Shown: positions 33,912-42,415 of the stretch, in pieces
Numbering within the stretch: the first letter of the stretch is position 1
How the letters are laid out: every line of letters begins with the position of its first letter
NCBI RefSeq assembly: GCF_000024025.1
Contig: NC_013131.1
Location: forward strand, 7,006,001-7,070,000
Reading direction: 5' to 3'
Source: Catenulispora acidiphila DSM 44928
Lineage (GTDB): Bacteria; Actinomycetota; Actinomycetes; Streptomycetales; Catenulisporaceae
Length of the DNA stretch: 64,000 nucleotides
Position numbers and translations under genes: made by a program
The notes under the pieces: model-generated
What the model was told of the DNA's origin: nothing
What the model saw: the letters and a program-made list of their open reading frames with translations, nothing else
Databases searched by the model: none

Positions 33912-34805
33912 ATGGCAGGCACCCGAGGCTGGGCCGAGTACTGGCGCGACGACTCCCGCGGCCTGGAAGCCATGCACGCGCGCTTCCGCGACCACGTGTA
34001 CGCCCCGCACTCGCACGACGCCTACTCCTTCGGCGTCACCGACGCCGGCGCGCAGCAGTTCCACTGCCGCGGAGGCCTGCACACCAGCGCCGCCGGCATG
34101 GTGATGGTGCTGAACCCCGACGATCCGCACGACGGCCGCGCCGCCGCCGACCTCGGCTACCACTACCGCATCGTGCACGTCTCGCCGCAGATCGTGCGTG
34201 CGGTGCTGGCCGACGCCGCGGATCTGACCGACCATGCCGATCCGCTGGAGGTCGCTGCTTCCTCCGCCTCCGCTTTCGCCGGCTCCGCCGTTCCCCTGCC
34301 GTTGTTCACCCGACCGGTCCTCGGCGATCGCCGGCTCGCCGACGCCATCGCCGGCCTGCACGCCGCGCTGGCTGCCGACGCCAGTCCGCTGGCGCGTGAC
34401 GAGCGTTTGCGCGCGGTGATCCTCGGCGCACACCTTCGCGGCGCTACTCGTCCGCCGCGTATCAGGACTCTGAATGACGGCGCGCAGCGAGAGGCGGCAC
34501 ACCGTGCCAGGACTCTGATGCGCGAGGCGTATCCGGAGCCGCTGCCGGTGGAAGTGATCGCCGAAGCCGCCGGGTGCAGCAGGTTCGCGCTCTACCGCGC
34601 CTTCTCCGCCGAGTTCGGCATGTCCCCCAGCGACTACGAGCGCCAGCTCCGGCTGCGCCACGCGCGCTCGTTGCTGGCCGCCGGCAGCGCGCCGGCCGAC
34701 GTCGCGGCGGCCACCGGCTTCGCCGACCAGGCGCATCTGGCGCGCTGGTTCAAGCGCGCGTACGGCATCACGCCGGGCGTCTTCGCGCGCGGCTCGGGGA
34801 GCTGA
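33912..34805 (+). CDS. AraC-family transcriptional regulator
   Basis: 297 residues. The N-terminal cupin-type ligand domain (residues 10-150) has FRDHVYAPHSHDAYSFGVTD and VLNPDDPHDGR. The C-terminal two helix-turn-helix motifs read VEVIAEAAGCSRFALYRAFS and DVAAATGFADQAHLARWFKR, with AYGITPGVFARG. The ATG follows CACAAT by six bases, which suggests a leaderless mRNA, though a GGAGGT sits there too. It is divergent from the EamA transporter and likely regulates it. Confidence 0.93.
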   Translation: MAGTRGWAEYWRDDSRGLEAMHARFRDHVYAPHSHDAYSFGVTDAGAQQFHCRGGLHTSAAGMVMVLNPDDPHDGRAAADLGYHYRIVHVSPQIVRAVLADAADLTDHADPLEVAASSASAFAGSAVPLPLFTRPVLGDRRLADAIAGLHAALAADASPLARDERLRAVILGAHLRGATRPPRIRTLNDGAQREAAHRARTLMREAYPEPLPVEVIAEAAGCSRFALYRAFSAEFGMSPSDYERQLRLRHARSLLAAGSAPADVAAATGFADQAHLARWFKRAYGITPGVFARGSGS

Positions 34806-34866
34806 ACCCGTCCTGGGATATCAGAGGGCTACCGTCGAACAGACGAGCGGCCTACCTTGAGTGCTC

Positions 34867-35514
34867 ATGACGTACGAAATCCCGCCGGAGGCCCACCGCC
34901 TGCACGCCGAAGGGCGCTCCGCCGGCTCCCGCGGCGACTACGACCGGGCTCTGGCACTGCTCGGCCGGGCGGCGGCACTCGCCCCGGACTGGCCCTACCC
35001 GCCCTACGACGCGGCGTTCACGCACCTGATGCGCGGCGACACGCGCGCCGCGCAGAACCTGTACGAGCGGGTGGCCAACCTGTCCCCCAGCGGCTTCTTC
35101 ACCTGCCGCACGACGCTGGACATGCTGAAGCGGGAGCACGCCGGACAGCTGGCGCCGGGGTTCTCGCGGGCGTTCGTACAACTGGAGTGGCTGGAGGACC
35201 GCGCGGAGAAGATGCGGATCCTGCGGAGCATCACCCAGCGCTTCCCAGGCTTCCCGCCGGCGTGGAAGGAACTCTCGCTGCTGCTGGAGGACCCGCAGGA
35301 CCGCCTGATCGCCTTGGACAACGGACTGGCCGGTGATCCGGACCCGGAGACCCGCACCACGCTGCTGCTGAACAAGGCGGGGTTGTACGCCTCGGTCGGC
35401 GACGTCATCGCCGCGACCGCGCTCTACGCGGTGATCGCCGACGATCCGGACGTGACGCCGACCGGTGCGGCGTTCGCGCGGGCCTTTCGGGACAAGCAGA
35501 ATCCGGGGATGTAA
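34867..35514 (+). CDS. tetratricopeptide-repeat protein
   Basis: 215 residues from the ATG at 34867, eight bases after TACCTT (probable leaderless start; GTG 34861 is the alternative). The N-terminal half has TPR-like helix pairs (SAGSRGDYDRALALLGRAAA, YPPYDAAFTHLMRGDTRAAQ, NLYERVANLSPSGFFTCRTT). The rest is helical (KMRILRSITQRFPGFPPAWK). It is soluble; it likely mediates protein contacts. The partner is unknown. Confidence 0.83.
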   Translation: MTYEIPPEAHRLHAEGRSAGSRGDYDRALALLGRAAALAPDWPYPPYDAAFTHLMRGDTRAAQNLYERVANLSPSGFFTCRTTLDMLKREHAGQLAPGFSRAFVQLEWLEDRAEKMRILRSITQRFPGFPPAWKELSLLLEDPQDRLIALDNGLAGDPDPETRTTLLLNKAGLYASVGDVIAATALYAVIADDPDVTPTGAAFARAFRDKQNPGM

Positions 35515-35583
35515 CTCTGGTCGCGGCTTTGGTACGGAATTTGGGCTCGCCGCCTTGAGGGAAGCGGCGGAGCAGTCGCCTTT

Positions 35584-35622
35584 GTCCGTTGCGTTAGTCC
35601 GTCGCGTTAGTCCGTTGCGTTA
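35584..35622. repeat. 13-base tandem repeat covering the murD stop codon
   Basis: Three units GTCCGTYGCGTTA at 35584, 35597 and 35610, plus a partial fourth (GTCCGTCGCC) inside the murD coding end. The murD stop (TTA on this strand) is the end of the third unit. Confidence 0.85.
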
Positions 35623-37104
35623 GTCCGTCGCCTCTGCCTTCGCAGCCTTCACAGCCTCGGCGAACACATCGCCGCGCTGTCCGTACGAGGTGAACATGTC
35701 CATCGACGCGCACGCCGGCGCCAGCAGCACCGTGTCCCCGGACACCGCCATCGTCCGCGCCGCCGCGATCGCCTCGGCGATCACCTCGGCGGCCTGCTCC
35801 GGTCCCGGTCCGCCGAGGTCCACCACCGGGACCTCCGGTGCGCGGCGGCGCAGTGCCTCGGCGACCAGGTGGCGTTCGGCGCCGAACAGGACCGCGCCGC
35901 GCAGGCGCTTGGCGTGCCGCTCCACGAGGTCGTCGAAGTCGGCGCCCTTGGCCAGGCCGCCGGCGAGCCAGACCACGTGGTCGTAGGCGCCGATCGAGGC
36001 CGAGGCGGCGTGCGGGTTGGTGGCCTTGGAGTCGTCGACGAAGTCCACGCCGTCGATCGTCGCCACCCAGGCGATGCGGTGCGGTTCGGGCCGGAACTCG
36101 CGCAGCCCGTCGCGCACCGCCGCGGGCTCCACGCCGTAAGCGCGGACCAAGGCGGCGGCGGCCAGGGCGTTGGCGATGTTGTGCGGGGCGTTCGGCTCGA
36201 CGTCGTAGACGGTGCCGAGCTCCGCGGCGTTGGTGCGGCGGTCGGCGATGAAGGCGCGGTCGGCCAGGATGCCGTCCACCACGCCGAGCATCGACAGTCC
36301 GGGCGCGCCGAGCGTGAAGCCGATGGCGCGGCAGCCCTCGACGACGTCCGCCTCCTCCACCAGGCGCACCGTCTCCAGATCGGCGGCGTTGTACACGGCG
36401 GCGACCTGGCAGTTCTCATAGGCGCGGCCCTTGGCGGCAACGTAGTCGGCGTAGGAGCCGTGCCAGTCGATGTGGTCCGGCGCGATGTTGAGCACCGCCG
36501 AGGCCAGCGGGCTCAGCGTCGAGCTCCAGTACAGCTGGTAGCTGGACAGCTCGATGACCAGCACCTCGAACGGCTCCCCGGCCTCCCCGCCGGCCTGCCC
36601 CCGCAGCACCGCGTCAAGAACCGGATACCCGATGTTCCCGCACGCCGCGACCCCCTTGCCCGCCTGCTTGAGCATCGCCTCGGCCATCCGCACCGTCGTG
36701 CTCTTGCCATTGGTCCCGGTCACCACCAGCCACGGCGCGTAACTCCCATCGGCCAACGGAGCCCGCAACCGCCACGCCAGCTCCGCATCCCCCCAAATCG
36801 GCACCCCGGCAGCCCGAGCAGCAGCCACAATCGGCGCCGAAGGCGGCAACCCCGGCGTCACCACCAGCAGCTCGGTCCCCTCCGGCAGCGTCGCATCATC
36901 CCCCAGCCGCACCACCGCCCCCTGCGCGGCAGCCCCCGCCGCCCGACCAGCCGTCGCCGCATCGTCATACCGGTCGATCAACGTCACCCGCGCCCCCCGC
37001 GCCAGCAAAGCCGCCGAAGCCGACAACCCCACCACCCGCGCCCCCACAACGGTGACAACAGCACCATCGAACTCCACAGGACCGGAAGCGGCGAACTGGT
37101 TCAT
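35620..37104 (-). CDS. murD: UDP-N-acetylmuramoyl-L-alanine--D-glutamate ligase MurD
   Basis: 494 residues. It shows the Rossmann start VTVVGARVVGLSASAALLAR, the ATP loop VVTGTNGKSTTVRMAEAML, VLNIAPDHIDWHG, and the C-terminal DFVDDSKATNPHAASASI and LAPACASMDMF, all diagnostic for MurD. One oddity is the extra Gly/Glu-rich insertion near GQAGGEAGEP. It adds D-Glu to UDP-MurNAc-L-Ala. It stands alone: mraY is not upstream and ftsW is 4.4 kb downstream. Confidence 0.96.
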   Translation of the reverse strand: MNQFAASGPVEFDGAVVTVVGARVVGLSASAALLARGARVTLIDRYDDAATAGRAAGAAAQGAVVRLGDDATLPEGTELLVVTPGLPPSAPIVAAARAAGVPIWGDAELAWRLRAPLADGSYAPWLVVTGTNGKSTTVRMAEAMLKQAGKGVAACGNIGYPVLDAVLRGQAGGEAGEPFEVLVIELSSYQLYWSSTLSPLASAVLNIAPDHIDWHGSYADYVAAKGRAYENCQVAAVYNAADLETVRLVEEADVVEGCRAIGFTLGAPGLSMLGVVDGILADRAFIADRRTNAAELGTVYDVEPNAPHNIANALAAAALVRAYGVEPAAVRDGLREFRPEPHRIAWVATIDGVDFVDDSKATNPHAASASIGAYDHVVWLAGGLAKGADFDDLVERHAKRLRGAVLFGAERHLVAEALRRRAPEVPVVDLGGPGPEQAAEVIAEAIAAARTMAVSGDTVLLAPACASMDMFTSYGQRGDVFAEAVKAAKAEATD

Positions 37105-37287
37105 GGCCCAAATCCTATGCGCTCACACCCCCCACCAGCCGCTCGGCCACAGCCACCAGCTCCCCCCACCGCACCACCCGCTCACCCCACCCGGGCACAG
37201 GAACATGCAGCCCCTCAGTCCACCGCCCCACGCCGCGCGGTCGCCGTGGGTCAGGGCTGCGGTGCGGCGTGGGAAGGTACGGCATGC

Positions 37288-37635
37288 GCTACCGCAGGCG
37301 TCGTGGCGACATCAGTGATCGGCTACCGGCGGCGTGCCTGGAGTTCCAGAAGTACAGATCGGCTGCGCTGCCCCAGGGATCGCCACTGATCAGGATCGAT
37401 TCGGTCTGCAGACCGATGTCCTTGGAGTCGCCGGCCGCTTAGCGGCGGAATCGGTCGGAGATGTCAGCCAGGTCAGTCCACCGTGCTCCAGCACCGGGCC
37501 CGCGACCAACACCGCCACCTGGGTGTCGTCGGTCGTGCTTGCCCAGATCCCTGCCGCCGCTCCAACCGCGGGAGCCGTCCGCACCGCCAACGCACGATCT
37601 ACCGGACTCGCAGCCTCGTCAGATCCGTCGGACCG
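37288..37635 (-). pseudogene. possible decayed gene in the space between murD and the DinB-like gene
   Basis: One minus-strand frame (about 37635-37450) reads like protein: PVDRALAVRTAPAVGAAAGI, ASTTDDTQVAVLVAGPVLEH. From about 37480 downward another frame continues as DLADISDRFRR, stop, then DSKDIGLQTESILISGDPWG and ADLYFWNSRHAAG to a stop at 37288. A frameshift and one stop would join them. I do not recognise the family. The rest of 37105-37742 shows only Pro/His-rich shadow frames. Confidence 0.3.
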
Positions 37636-37742
37636 CTATATGCCCCGCCCCATCCGTCACCCTCCGCATCCTAAGCGCCAGCTCACACCCGCTTCGCCTA
37701 TTCAAGTGGACCAGCGTTGCCATGGCGGCGGATCATCGGAGC

Positions 37743-38351
37743 ATGACCGATATCAGGGACCTGAACGCTCGTGCGGTGCGCGACAGTATGGATGTTGTCA
37801 GGCAGGTGCAGGTCACGGACTTGGGGCGGCCTACGCCGTGTGAGGGGTGGACGCTGGCGGATCTGCTGGGGCACATGGCGGTGCAGCATCGGGGGTTCGC
37901 GGCGGCGGCTCGGGGTGATGGCGCTGAGATGAGGCACTGGGAGTTCGTGAGTGCGGGGGCGGATGCCGTGCAGCAGTATCTTGCGGCGTCGGAGGATGTG
38001 CTCGCGGCCTATGCGGAGCTCGGCGATGATTTGGAGGGCGCCGTCTTCGAGTTGCCGGAGTTCAGTGTCGATCCGCCGCGGTTCCCGGCGCGGTTGGGCA
38101 TCGGGTTCCACTTCATCGATTACGTCGTGCACGCCTGGGATGTGGCCGTCACGATCGGCATCGACTTCGAGCTGCGGCCGGAGTTGGAGCAGGACGCGCT
38201 GCGCATCACGCTCGCCGTGCCGAACGGCGACAACCGGACCGCGGACGGCTCGGCCTTCGTCTCCGCGTTGGAGATTCCCGAGGACGCCTCGACGCTCGAC
38301 AAGATCCTGCTCTACCTCGGCCGGACGCCCGGCTGGCGCCCGACCGCGTAG
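37743..38351 (+). CDS. TIGR03086-type DinB-like metal-binding protein
   Basis: 202 residues. The start of the four-helix fold is DLNARAVRDSMDVVRQVQVT, then DLGRPTPCEGWTLADLLGHMAVQHRGF in pieces, with the metal His in LLGHMAVQH and a second site in HFIDYVVHAWDVAV. Such proteins belong to the DinB/mycothiol-dependent maleylpyruvate isomerase superfamily; many use mycothiol, but the substrate is unknown. The ATG at 37743 has GGAG four bases before it; ATG 37722 is in frame but without such a site. Confidence 0.88.
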   Translation: MTDIRDLNARAVRDSMDVVRQVQVTDLGRPTPCEGWTLADLLGHMAVQHRGFAAAARGDGAEMRHWEFVSAGADAVQQYLAASEDVLAAYAELGDDLEGAVFELPEFSVDPPRFPARLGIGFHFIDYVVHAWDVAVTIGIDFELRPELEQDALRITLAVPNGDNRTADGSAFVSALEIPEDASTLDKILLYLGRTPGWRPTA

Positions 38352-38381
38352 CCAAGCCGCCAGCCCTACCTCCCCACAGCC

Positions 38382-40175
38382 CTACCGCCCCACCGCGTAC
38401 CCCTGCATCCCCCGAGGATTGGCCGCCCCGCGCACCAACCCCCGCTCCGGATCCCGCCCGACCACGCACATCCGCCCCAGCGACCAGTCCCCCGACACCA
38501 CGACCTCGTGCCCCCGGCGCCGCAGCCCGTCCACCACCGCGGCACCGAGCCGCGCCTCGGCGACGACCCGCCCCGGATAAGCCGGCCGCGGGTAGAACGA
38601 CTCCGGGAAGTGCGAGGTGTGGAACGTCGGCGCGTCGATCGCCGCCTGCAGGTTCATCCCGCCGAGCACGTGGTTCAGCACGAACAGCAACTGCCACTGG
38701 TCCTGCTGGTCGCCGCCCGGCGACCCGAACGCCAGCACCGGCTCCCCGCCCCGCAGCGCCAACGTCGGCGAGAGCGTCGTGCGCGGCCGGAGCCCCGGTG
38801 TCAGGGTGCTGGCAAGCCCGTCCTGCAGCCACGTCATCTGCATCCGTGTCCCCAGACAGAACCCGAGCGCGGGAATCACCGGCGAGGAGTGCAGCCAGCC
38901 GCCGCTGGGCATCGCCGCGACCATGTTCCCCCACCGGTCGACCACGTCCACGTGCACCGTGTCGCCGCGCGCCTCACCCCGCCCCGCCCCCGACGCGACC
39001 GGCTCGCCGGTGGAGGCATCGGCGGGAATCGGGAGCCCGGGACGCTCCGGCATCAGCGGCGCACGTCCAGCCGGCGACCCCGGACGCAACTCCAGCGAAG
39101 CGACCTCGCCGATCAACGCCCGCCGCTCGGCGTTGTACTCCGGCGAGAGCAACGCCCCGAGCGGCGTGTCGAAGCCGTCCCCGTACCAAGCCTCCCGGTC
39201 GGCGAAGGCGAGCTTGGCGCCCTCGACCACGCGATGGACGTAGTCCACGGTCCCCGGCTCAAGCTCCTGGCCCTGCAACAAAGCCAACTGCTGCAACAGA
39301 ACCGGGCCCTGTCCCCACGAACCGGTCTTGCAGAACGTGTAGCCGCCGAAGTCATAGCGCACCGGCTCCTCATAAGAGGGCTGCCATGCCGCCATATCAG
39401 CACCCGTAATCACTCCGGCATGATCCGAGCCGGAGGAATCCCGCCACGCAGTACGCGCGAACGCGTCGACCGCCTCGGCGACGAACCCCTGCCGCCAGGC
39501 GTCCAACGCGGCATCGATCCGCGCCTCGCGCGTCGAACGCGTAGATCGCGTGGATCCGGAAGCCTCAGCCAACCGCTGATACGTCGCAGCAAGCGTCGGA
39601 TTGCGAAACACAGACCCCGCAACAGGAACCTCCCCACCAGGAAGGTAGACCTCAGCAGAAGGCGCCCAGTGCTCACGGAACATCGGCTCGATATCCGCAA
39701 TGCACTGCGATAGCGCCGGCGTGACCGGATAACCGTCCCGCGCATACCCGATGGCGTAGGCGAGCACATCGGCGAGTTCCATCGTCCCGTGGTCCCGCAG
39801 CAACGTCAGCCACGCCGGAACCGCCCCCGGCACAGCCGCCGCCAGCAACCCCGAACCCGGCACGAGCTCCAAGCCCAGGTCCCGGAAGTGCCGCACGCTC
39901 GCCCCGGCCGGCGCCACACCCTGCCCGCACAACACCGTCGGCCGCTTGTCGTCCCCGCGCGCGAAAATGACCGGCAGGTCACCGCCGGCGCCGTTCTGAT
40001 GCGGCTCCACGACATGCAGGACAAATCCCGCAGCCACCGCGGCATCGAAGGCGTTGCCGCCGCGCTCCAGCACCGCCATACCCGCCGACGCGGCGAGCCA
40101 GTGCGTGCTCGACACCATGCCGAACGTGCCGCTCAGCTCCGGACGTGTGGTGAATCCCTGGGAAACCGTCATCAT
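38382..40175 (-). CDS. gamma-glutamyltransferase
   Basis: 597 residues, the full precursor length. The N-terminal subunit shows VSSTHWLAASAGMAVLERGG, NAFDAAVAAGFVLHVVEPH and GAGGDLPVIF. The autoprocessing/nucleophile Thr is in GDTVHVDVVDRWGNMVAAMP, and the glutamyl-binding region reads RTTLSPTLALRGGEPVLAFG with SPGGDQQDQW. No signal peptide is seen. A short repeat STRSTRSTRE lies in the large-subunit region. A GGAGGG ribosome-binding site precedes the ATG. It transfers gamma-glutamyl groups from glutathione-like peptides; mycothiol users also carry such enzymes. Confidence 0.93.
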   Translation of the reverse strand: MMTVSQGFTTRPELSGTFGMVSSTHWLAASAGMAVLERGGNAFDAAVAAGFVLHVVEPHQNGAGGDLPVIFARGDDKRPTVLCGQGVAPAGASVRHFRDLGLELVPGSGLLAAAVPGAVPAWLTLLRDHGTMELADVLAYAIGYARDGYPVTPALSQCIADIEPMFREHWAPSAEVYLPGGEVPVAGSVFRNPTLAATYQRLAEASGSTRSTRSTREARIDAALDAWRQGFVAEAVDAFARTAWRDSSGSDHAGVITGADMAAWQPSYEEPVRYDFGGYTFCKTGSWGQGPVLLQQLALLQGQELEPGTVDYVHRVVEGAKLAFADREAWYGDGFDTPLGALLSPEYNAERRALIGEVASLELRPGSPAGRAPLMPERPGLPIPADASTGEPVASGAGRGEARGDTVHVDVVDRWGNMVAAMPSGGWLHSSPVIPALGFCLGTRMQMTWLQDGLASTLTPGLRPRTTLSPTLALRGGEPVLAFGSPGGDQQDQWQLLFVLNHVLGGMNLQAAIDAPTFHTSHFPESFYPRPAYPGRVVAEARLGAAVVDGLRRRGHEVVVSGDWSLGRMCVVGRDPERGLVRGAANPRGMQGYAVGR

Positions 40176-40250
40176 CGCACCCTCCTGCCAGCCATTACCC
40201 TAGGCGCCCCACCGGCGCGAGCCAAGGGTTGATCAGGAGTTGGTCACTGC

Positions 40251-40949
40251 TCAGCGGCTCGGACGCGGCCGCAATCCGTCGGCCACCAACCCCGCCACCC
40301 GCGGCACGTCCGCCAACGGCGCTGAGCGCGCGGCGGCGATGGCGCCGATCACCAGGGCGTGCAGATCCTCGACGCCCACATCGGCACGCACCGCGCCGGC
40401 GTCCTGCGCCCGCCGCAGCAGATCGGCCAGCGCGGCCTTCAGCGCCCCGGCGATCTCACCGGTCGCCGCCCGGACGTCGATCCCGTGGCTGGTCAACGCC
40501 TCGGCGAGGTCCGTCTTGTCCCGCGCGTCGAGGGTCATGGCCACGAAGGAGGCGTAGAACGCCGGGCCCGGATCCGGTTTCGCCAGCGCGCCGCGCACCT
40601 CGGCCAGCATCGTCTCCATTCGGGCGATGAGCACGGCCGCCAGCAGCTCTTCCTTGGTCGGGAAGTGCCGGTAGACGGTGCCCGCGCCGACCCCGGCGCG
40701 GCGCGCGATCTCGTCCAGCGGGACCGCCGGACCGTCGGCGGCGAACGCCTGCGCGGCCGCCTCCAACACCCGCTGACGGTTGCGGCGCGCGTCGGCGCGC
40801 AGTGGTCGTTCGGCGGCGCTCGGCGGTAGGGCGACCACCGGCGGCGCGATGGCGCTCGGCGGCACAACGGCGGCCGGCGACACGACGGCCGGCGCGCTCT
40901 GCCCGGCGACTCTACCTGCCCCCGTATCGGCTTTCGCGGACCCGTTCAC
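40251..40949 (-). CDS. TetR-family transcriptional regulator
   Basis: 232 residues from a GTG at 40949. A Pro/Ala/Val-rich lead of about 50 residues precedes the HTH: RADARRNRQRVLEAAAQAFA, LDEIARRAGVGAGTVYRHFP, TKEELLAAVLIARM. The ligand domain follows. The start is uncertain: the open frame reaches 41030, but that part covers the two palindromes at 40978 and 41015, so 40949 or an inner start near the HTH is more likely. It is divergent from an NTF2-like enzyme gene which it likely represses. Confidence 0.88.
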   Translation of the reverse strand: MNGSAKADTGAGRVAGQSAPAVVSPAAVVPPSAIAPPVVALPPSAAERPLRADARRNRQRVLEAAAQAFAADGPAVPLDEIARRAGVGAGTVYRHFPTKEELLAAVLIARMETMLAEVRGALAKPDPGPAFYASFVAMTLDARDKTDLAEALTSHGIDVRAATGEIAGALKAALADLLRRAQDAGAVRADVGVEDLHALVIGAIAAARSAPLADVPRVAGLVADGLRPRPSR

Positions 40950-40977
40950 AGCGCCAGCGTAGTCCCCCTCGACAACC

Positions 40978-41028
40978 GGGGCGCCCGCCCCGTATCGTTC
41001 GGGACGAGCCAAACGGGGCGCTCGCCCC
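40978..41028. promoter_or_regulatory. pair of GGGGCG-N2-CGCCCC palindromes, probable TetR operators
   Basis: Site 1 at 40978-40991 and site 2 at 41015-41028 have six-base perfect arms and a two-base spacer, 37 bases apart, in the divergent space between the TetR gene and the NTF2-like gene. Confidence 0.6.
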
Positions 41029-41065
41029 ACTTACTTCCACCCGCCTTCGCCACCAGGAGACCCGC

Positions 41066-41497
41066 ATGTCCGAGCACGTCCGCACCAGCCGCGAAACCGT
41101 CGAACTGCTCCTGCGCACCGTCGTCGAGGGCAGCCGCGACGAGCTCGCCGACCTGTACGCCGAAGACGTCGTCATCACGAACCCGTTCATCGCCGAGGAG
41201 CACAGCGCATACCGCGAGACCCGCGGCAACGCCGCCCTGCGCGCCCGGACGAAGCCCTTCGCGCAGTTCCTGCAGTACTCGCAGGTCAAGGACGTCACCC
41301 TCCACGAGACCACCGACCCGCAGGTGACGGTCGTGGAGTTCACGGTCGTCGGCACGCTCCTGCCCACCGGCGAGGGGTTCGAGATGCCCTATGTCAACGT
41401 GATCCGGGTCGTCGACGGCCTGATCGCCGAATCCCGCGACTACGGCGACAGCGTGCGCGCCGCCAAGCTGCTGGAGTCGATCCAGTCCGCCGCCTGA
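41066..41497 (+). CDS. NTF2-like (SnoaL) small-molecule enzyme or binding protein
   Basis: 143 residues. The fold is an NTF2-like cone: SRETVELLLRTVVEGSRDEL, ADLYAEDVVITNPFI, then VTVVEFTVVGTLLPTGEGFE and NVIRVVDGLIAESRDYGDSV. Members are ketosteroid isomerases, polyketide cyclases or dehydratases; here the Asp in DVVI and DYGDS line the pocket. A GGAG lies eight bases before the ATG. The divergent TetR protein suggests that a small lipophilic compound induces it. Confidence 0.87.
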   Translation: MSEHVRTSRETVELLLRTVVEGSRDELADLYAEDVVITNPFIAEEHSAYRETRGNAALRARTKPFAQFLQYSQVKDVTLHETTDPQVTVVEFTVVGTLLPTGEGFEMPYVNVIRVVDGLIAESRDYGDSVRAAKLLESIQSAA

Positions 41498-41501
41498 ACC
41501 C

Positions 41502-42293
41502 TCAGTCGCGCACCAACTCCCACAACCGGGCCCAGTCCTCGGCCGCCAAGTCCTTGGGCAGAGCCCGGACCGGAATCCGGCTCCAGCGGACCCACTCCCG
41601 CAACTCGGCACGCCGCACCCGACCCGTGCGCGCGATCATCTCCTCCACCCCGCGCCCCGGCGCCTGGAAGACTTGCTTCACAAAGGTCTGATACCCGCTT
41701 CGCTCCTCGACCAGCGGCACGGGACGGCGCCACATCGTGAGCAGCCCGGCGTCCACCGACGGCACCGGCCGGAACGCGGACGCCGGGATCCGGCGGACCA
41801 GACCGAAGTCGTACCAGGGCCACCACGAGGCTGTCAGCATGCTGGCACCGCCGACCCCGGCCCGCCGCCGCGCCACCTCCCACTGCACGATCAGCACGGC
41901 GCTGCTCCATCCGCGCTCGGATAGCAGCTTCCTAATGATCGCGGTCGTCAGGTGGAACGGGATATTGCCGACGATCGTGTGCTCCGCGGCCGGAAACCGG
42001 TAGCGCAGCACGTCGGCACGCACCACATCCGCCCGACCGCCGAACCGCTCCTGAAGCCGCCGCACCCGACGCGGATCGATCTCCAATGCCGTGACCGGCC
42101 GATTCAGCCGGGAGAGCGGTCCGGTCAGCGCGCCGTCGCCGGCGCCGAGTTCGATGATCGGACCCTGCGTCTGCTCGCGGACCAGCCGCTGGATTTCGGC
42201 GATCAGCGCCGGATCGGCAAGGAAGTTCTGCCCGAGTTCCTGGCGCCCGCCAGGGAATTCGGACACGTAAGGGGAAGTCTTGTGGCGCTGCAT
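41502..42293 (-). CDS. Erm-type 23S rRNA (adenine-N6) methyltransferase
   Basis: 263 residues from the ATG at 42293 (GGAG eight bases upstream; the longer frame to 42335 lacks a site). The Erm/KsgA motifs are present: RQELGQNFLADPALIAEIQR, IIELGAGDGALTGPLSRL (SAM motif I), ALEIDPRRVRRLQERFG, DVLRYRF and catalytic NIPFHLTTAI. SVLIVQWEVARRRAGVGG-like text and MLTASWWPWYDFGLV are typical of the actinobacterial Erm subgroup rather than KsgA. Such enzymes methylate A2058 of 23S rRNA and block macrolide, lincosamide and streptogramin B binding. Self-protection or intrinsic resistance is likely. Confidence 0.93.
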   Translation of the reverse strand: MQRHKTSPYVSEFPGGRQELGQNFLADPALIAEIQRLVREQTQGPIIELGAGDGALTGPLSRLNRPVTALEIDPRRVRRLQERFGGRADVVRADVLRYRFPAAEHTIVGNIPFHLTTAIIRKLLSERGWSSAVLIVQWEVARRRAGVGGASMLTASWWPWYDFGLVRRIPASAFRPVPSVDAGLLTMWRRPVPLVEERSGYQTFVKQVFQAPGRGVEEMIARTGRVRRAELREWVRWSRIPVRALPKDLAAEDWARLWELVRD

Positions 42294-42365
42294 GTGGTGC
42301 TCCGCGGCTCGCTCGCGATCGAAGCCGGGCAGCACTGAACGACCGCACCGGCAGGGACTCGGATG

Positions 42366-42415
42366 CGGCGGGACTGGCGGATCAGGGGATCAGCTACCCG
42401 CCGTCAGAGGCGGGT
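42366..42415 (-). promoter_or_regulatory. mutually exclusive hairpins upstream of erm (candidate attenuator)
   Basis: On the minus strand, region 1 (ACCCGCC, 42415-42409) pairs with region 2 (GGCGGGT, 42402-42396) as a seven-base stem. Region 2 read as CGGCGGG (42403-42397) can instead pair with region 3 (CCCGCCG, 42372-42366), also seven bases. Region 1 lies in the last codons of the candidate leader peptide. This is the layout of a ribosome-stalling attenuator. Confidence 0.45.

Noticed and set aside
42294-42335. GTG 42335 as erm start
   Set aside because: No ribosome-binding site; ATG 42293 has GGAG at the right distance and precedes the conserved RQELGQNFL region.
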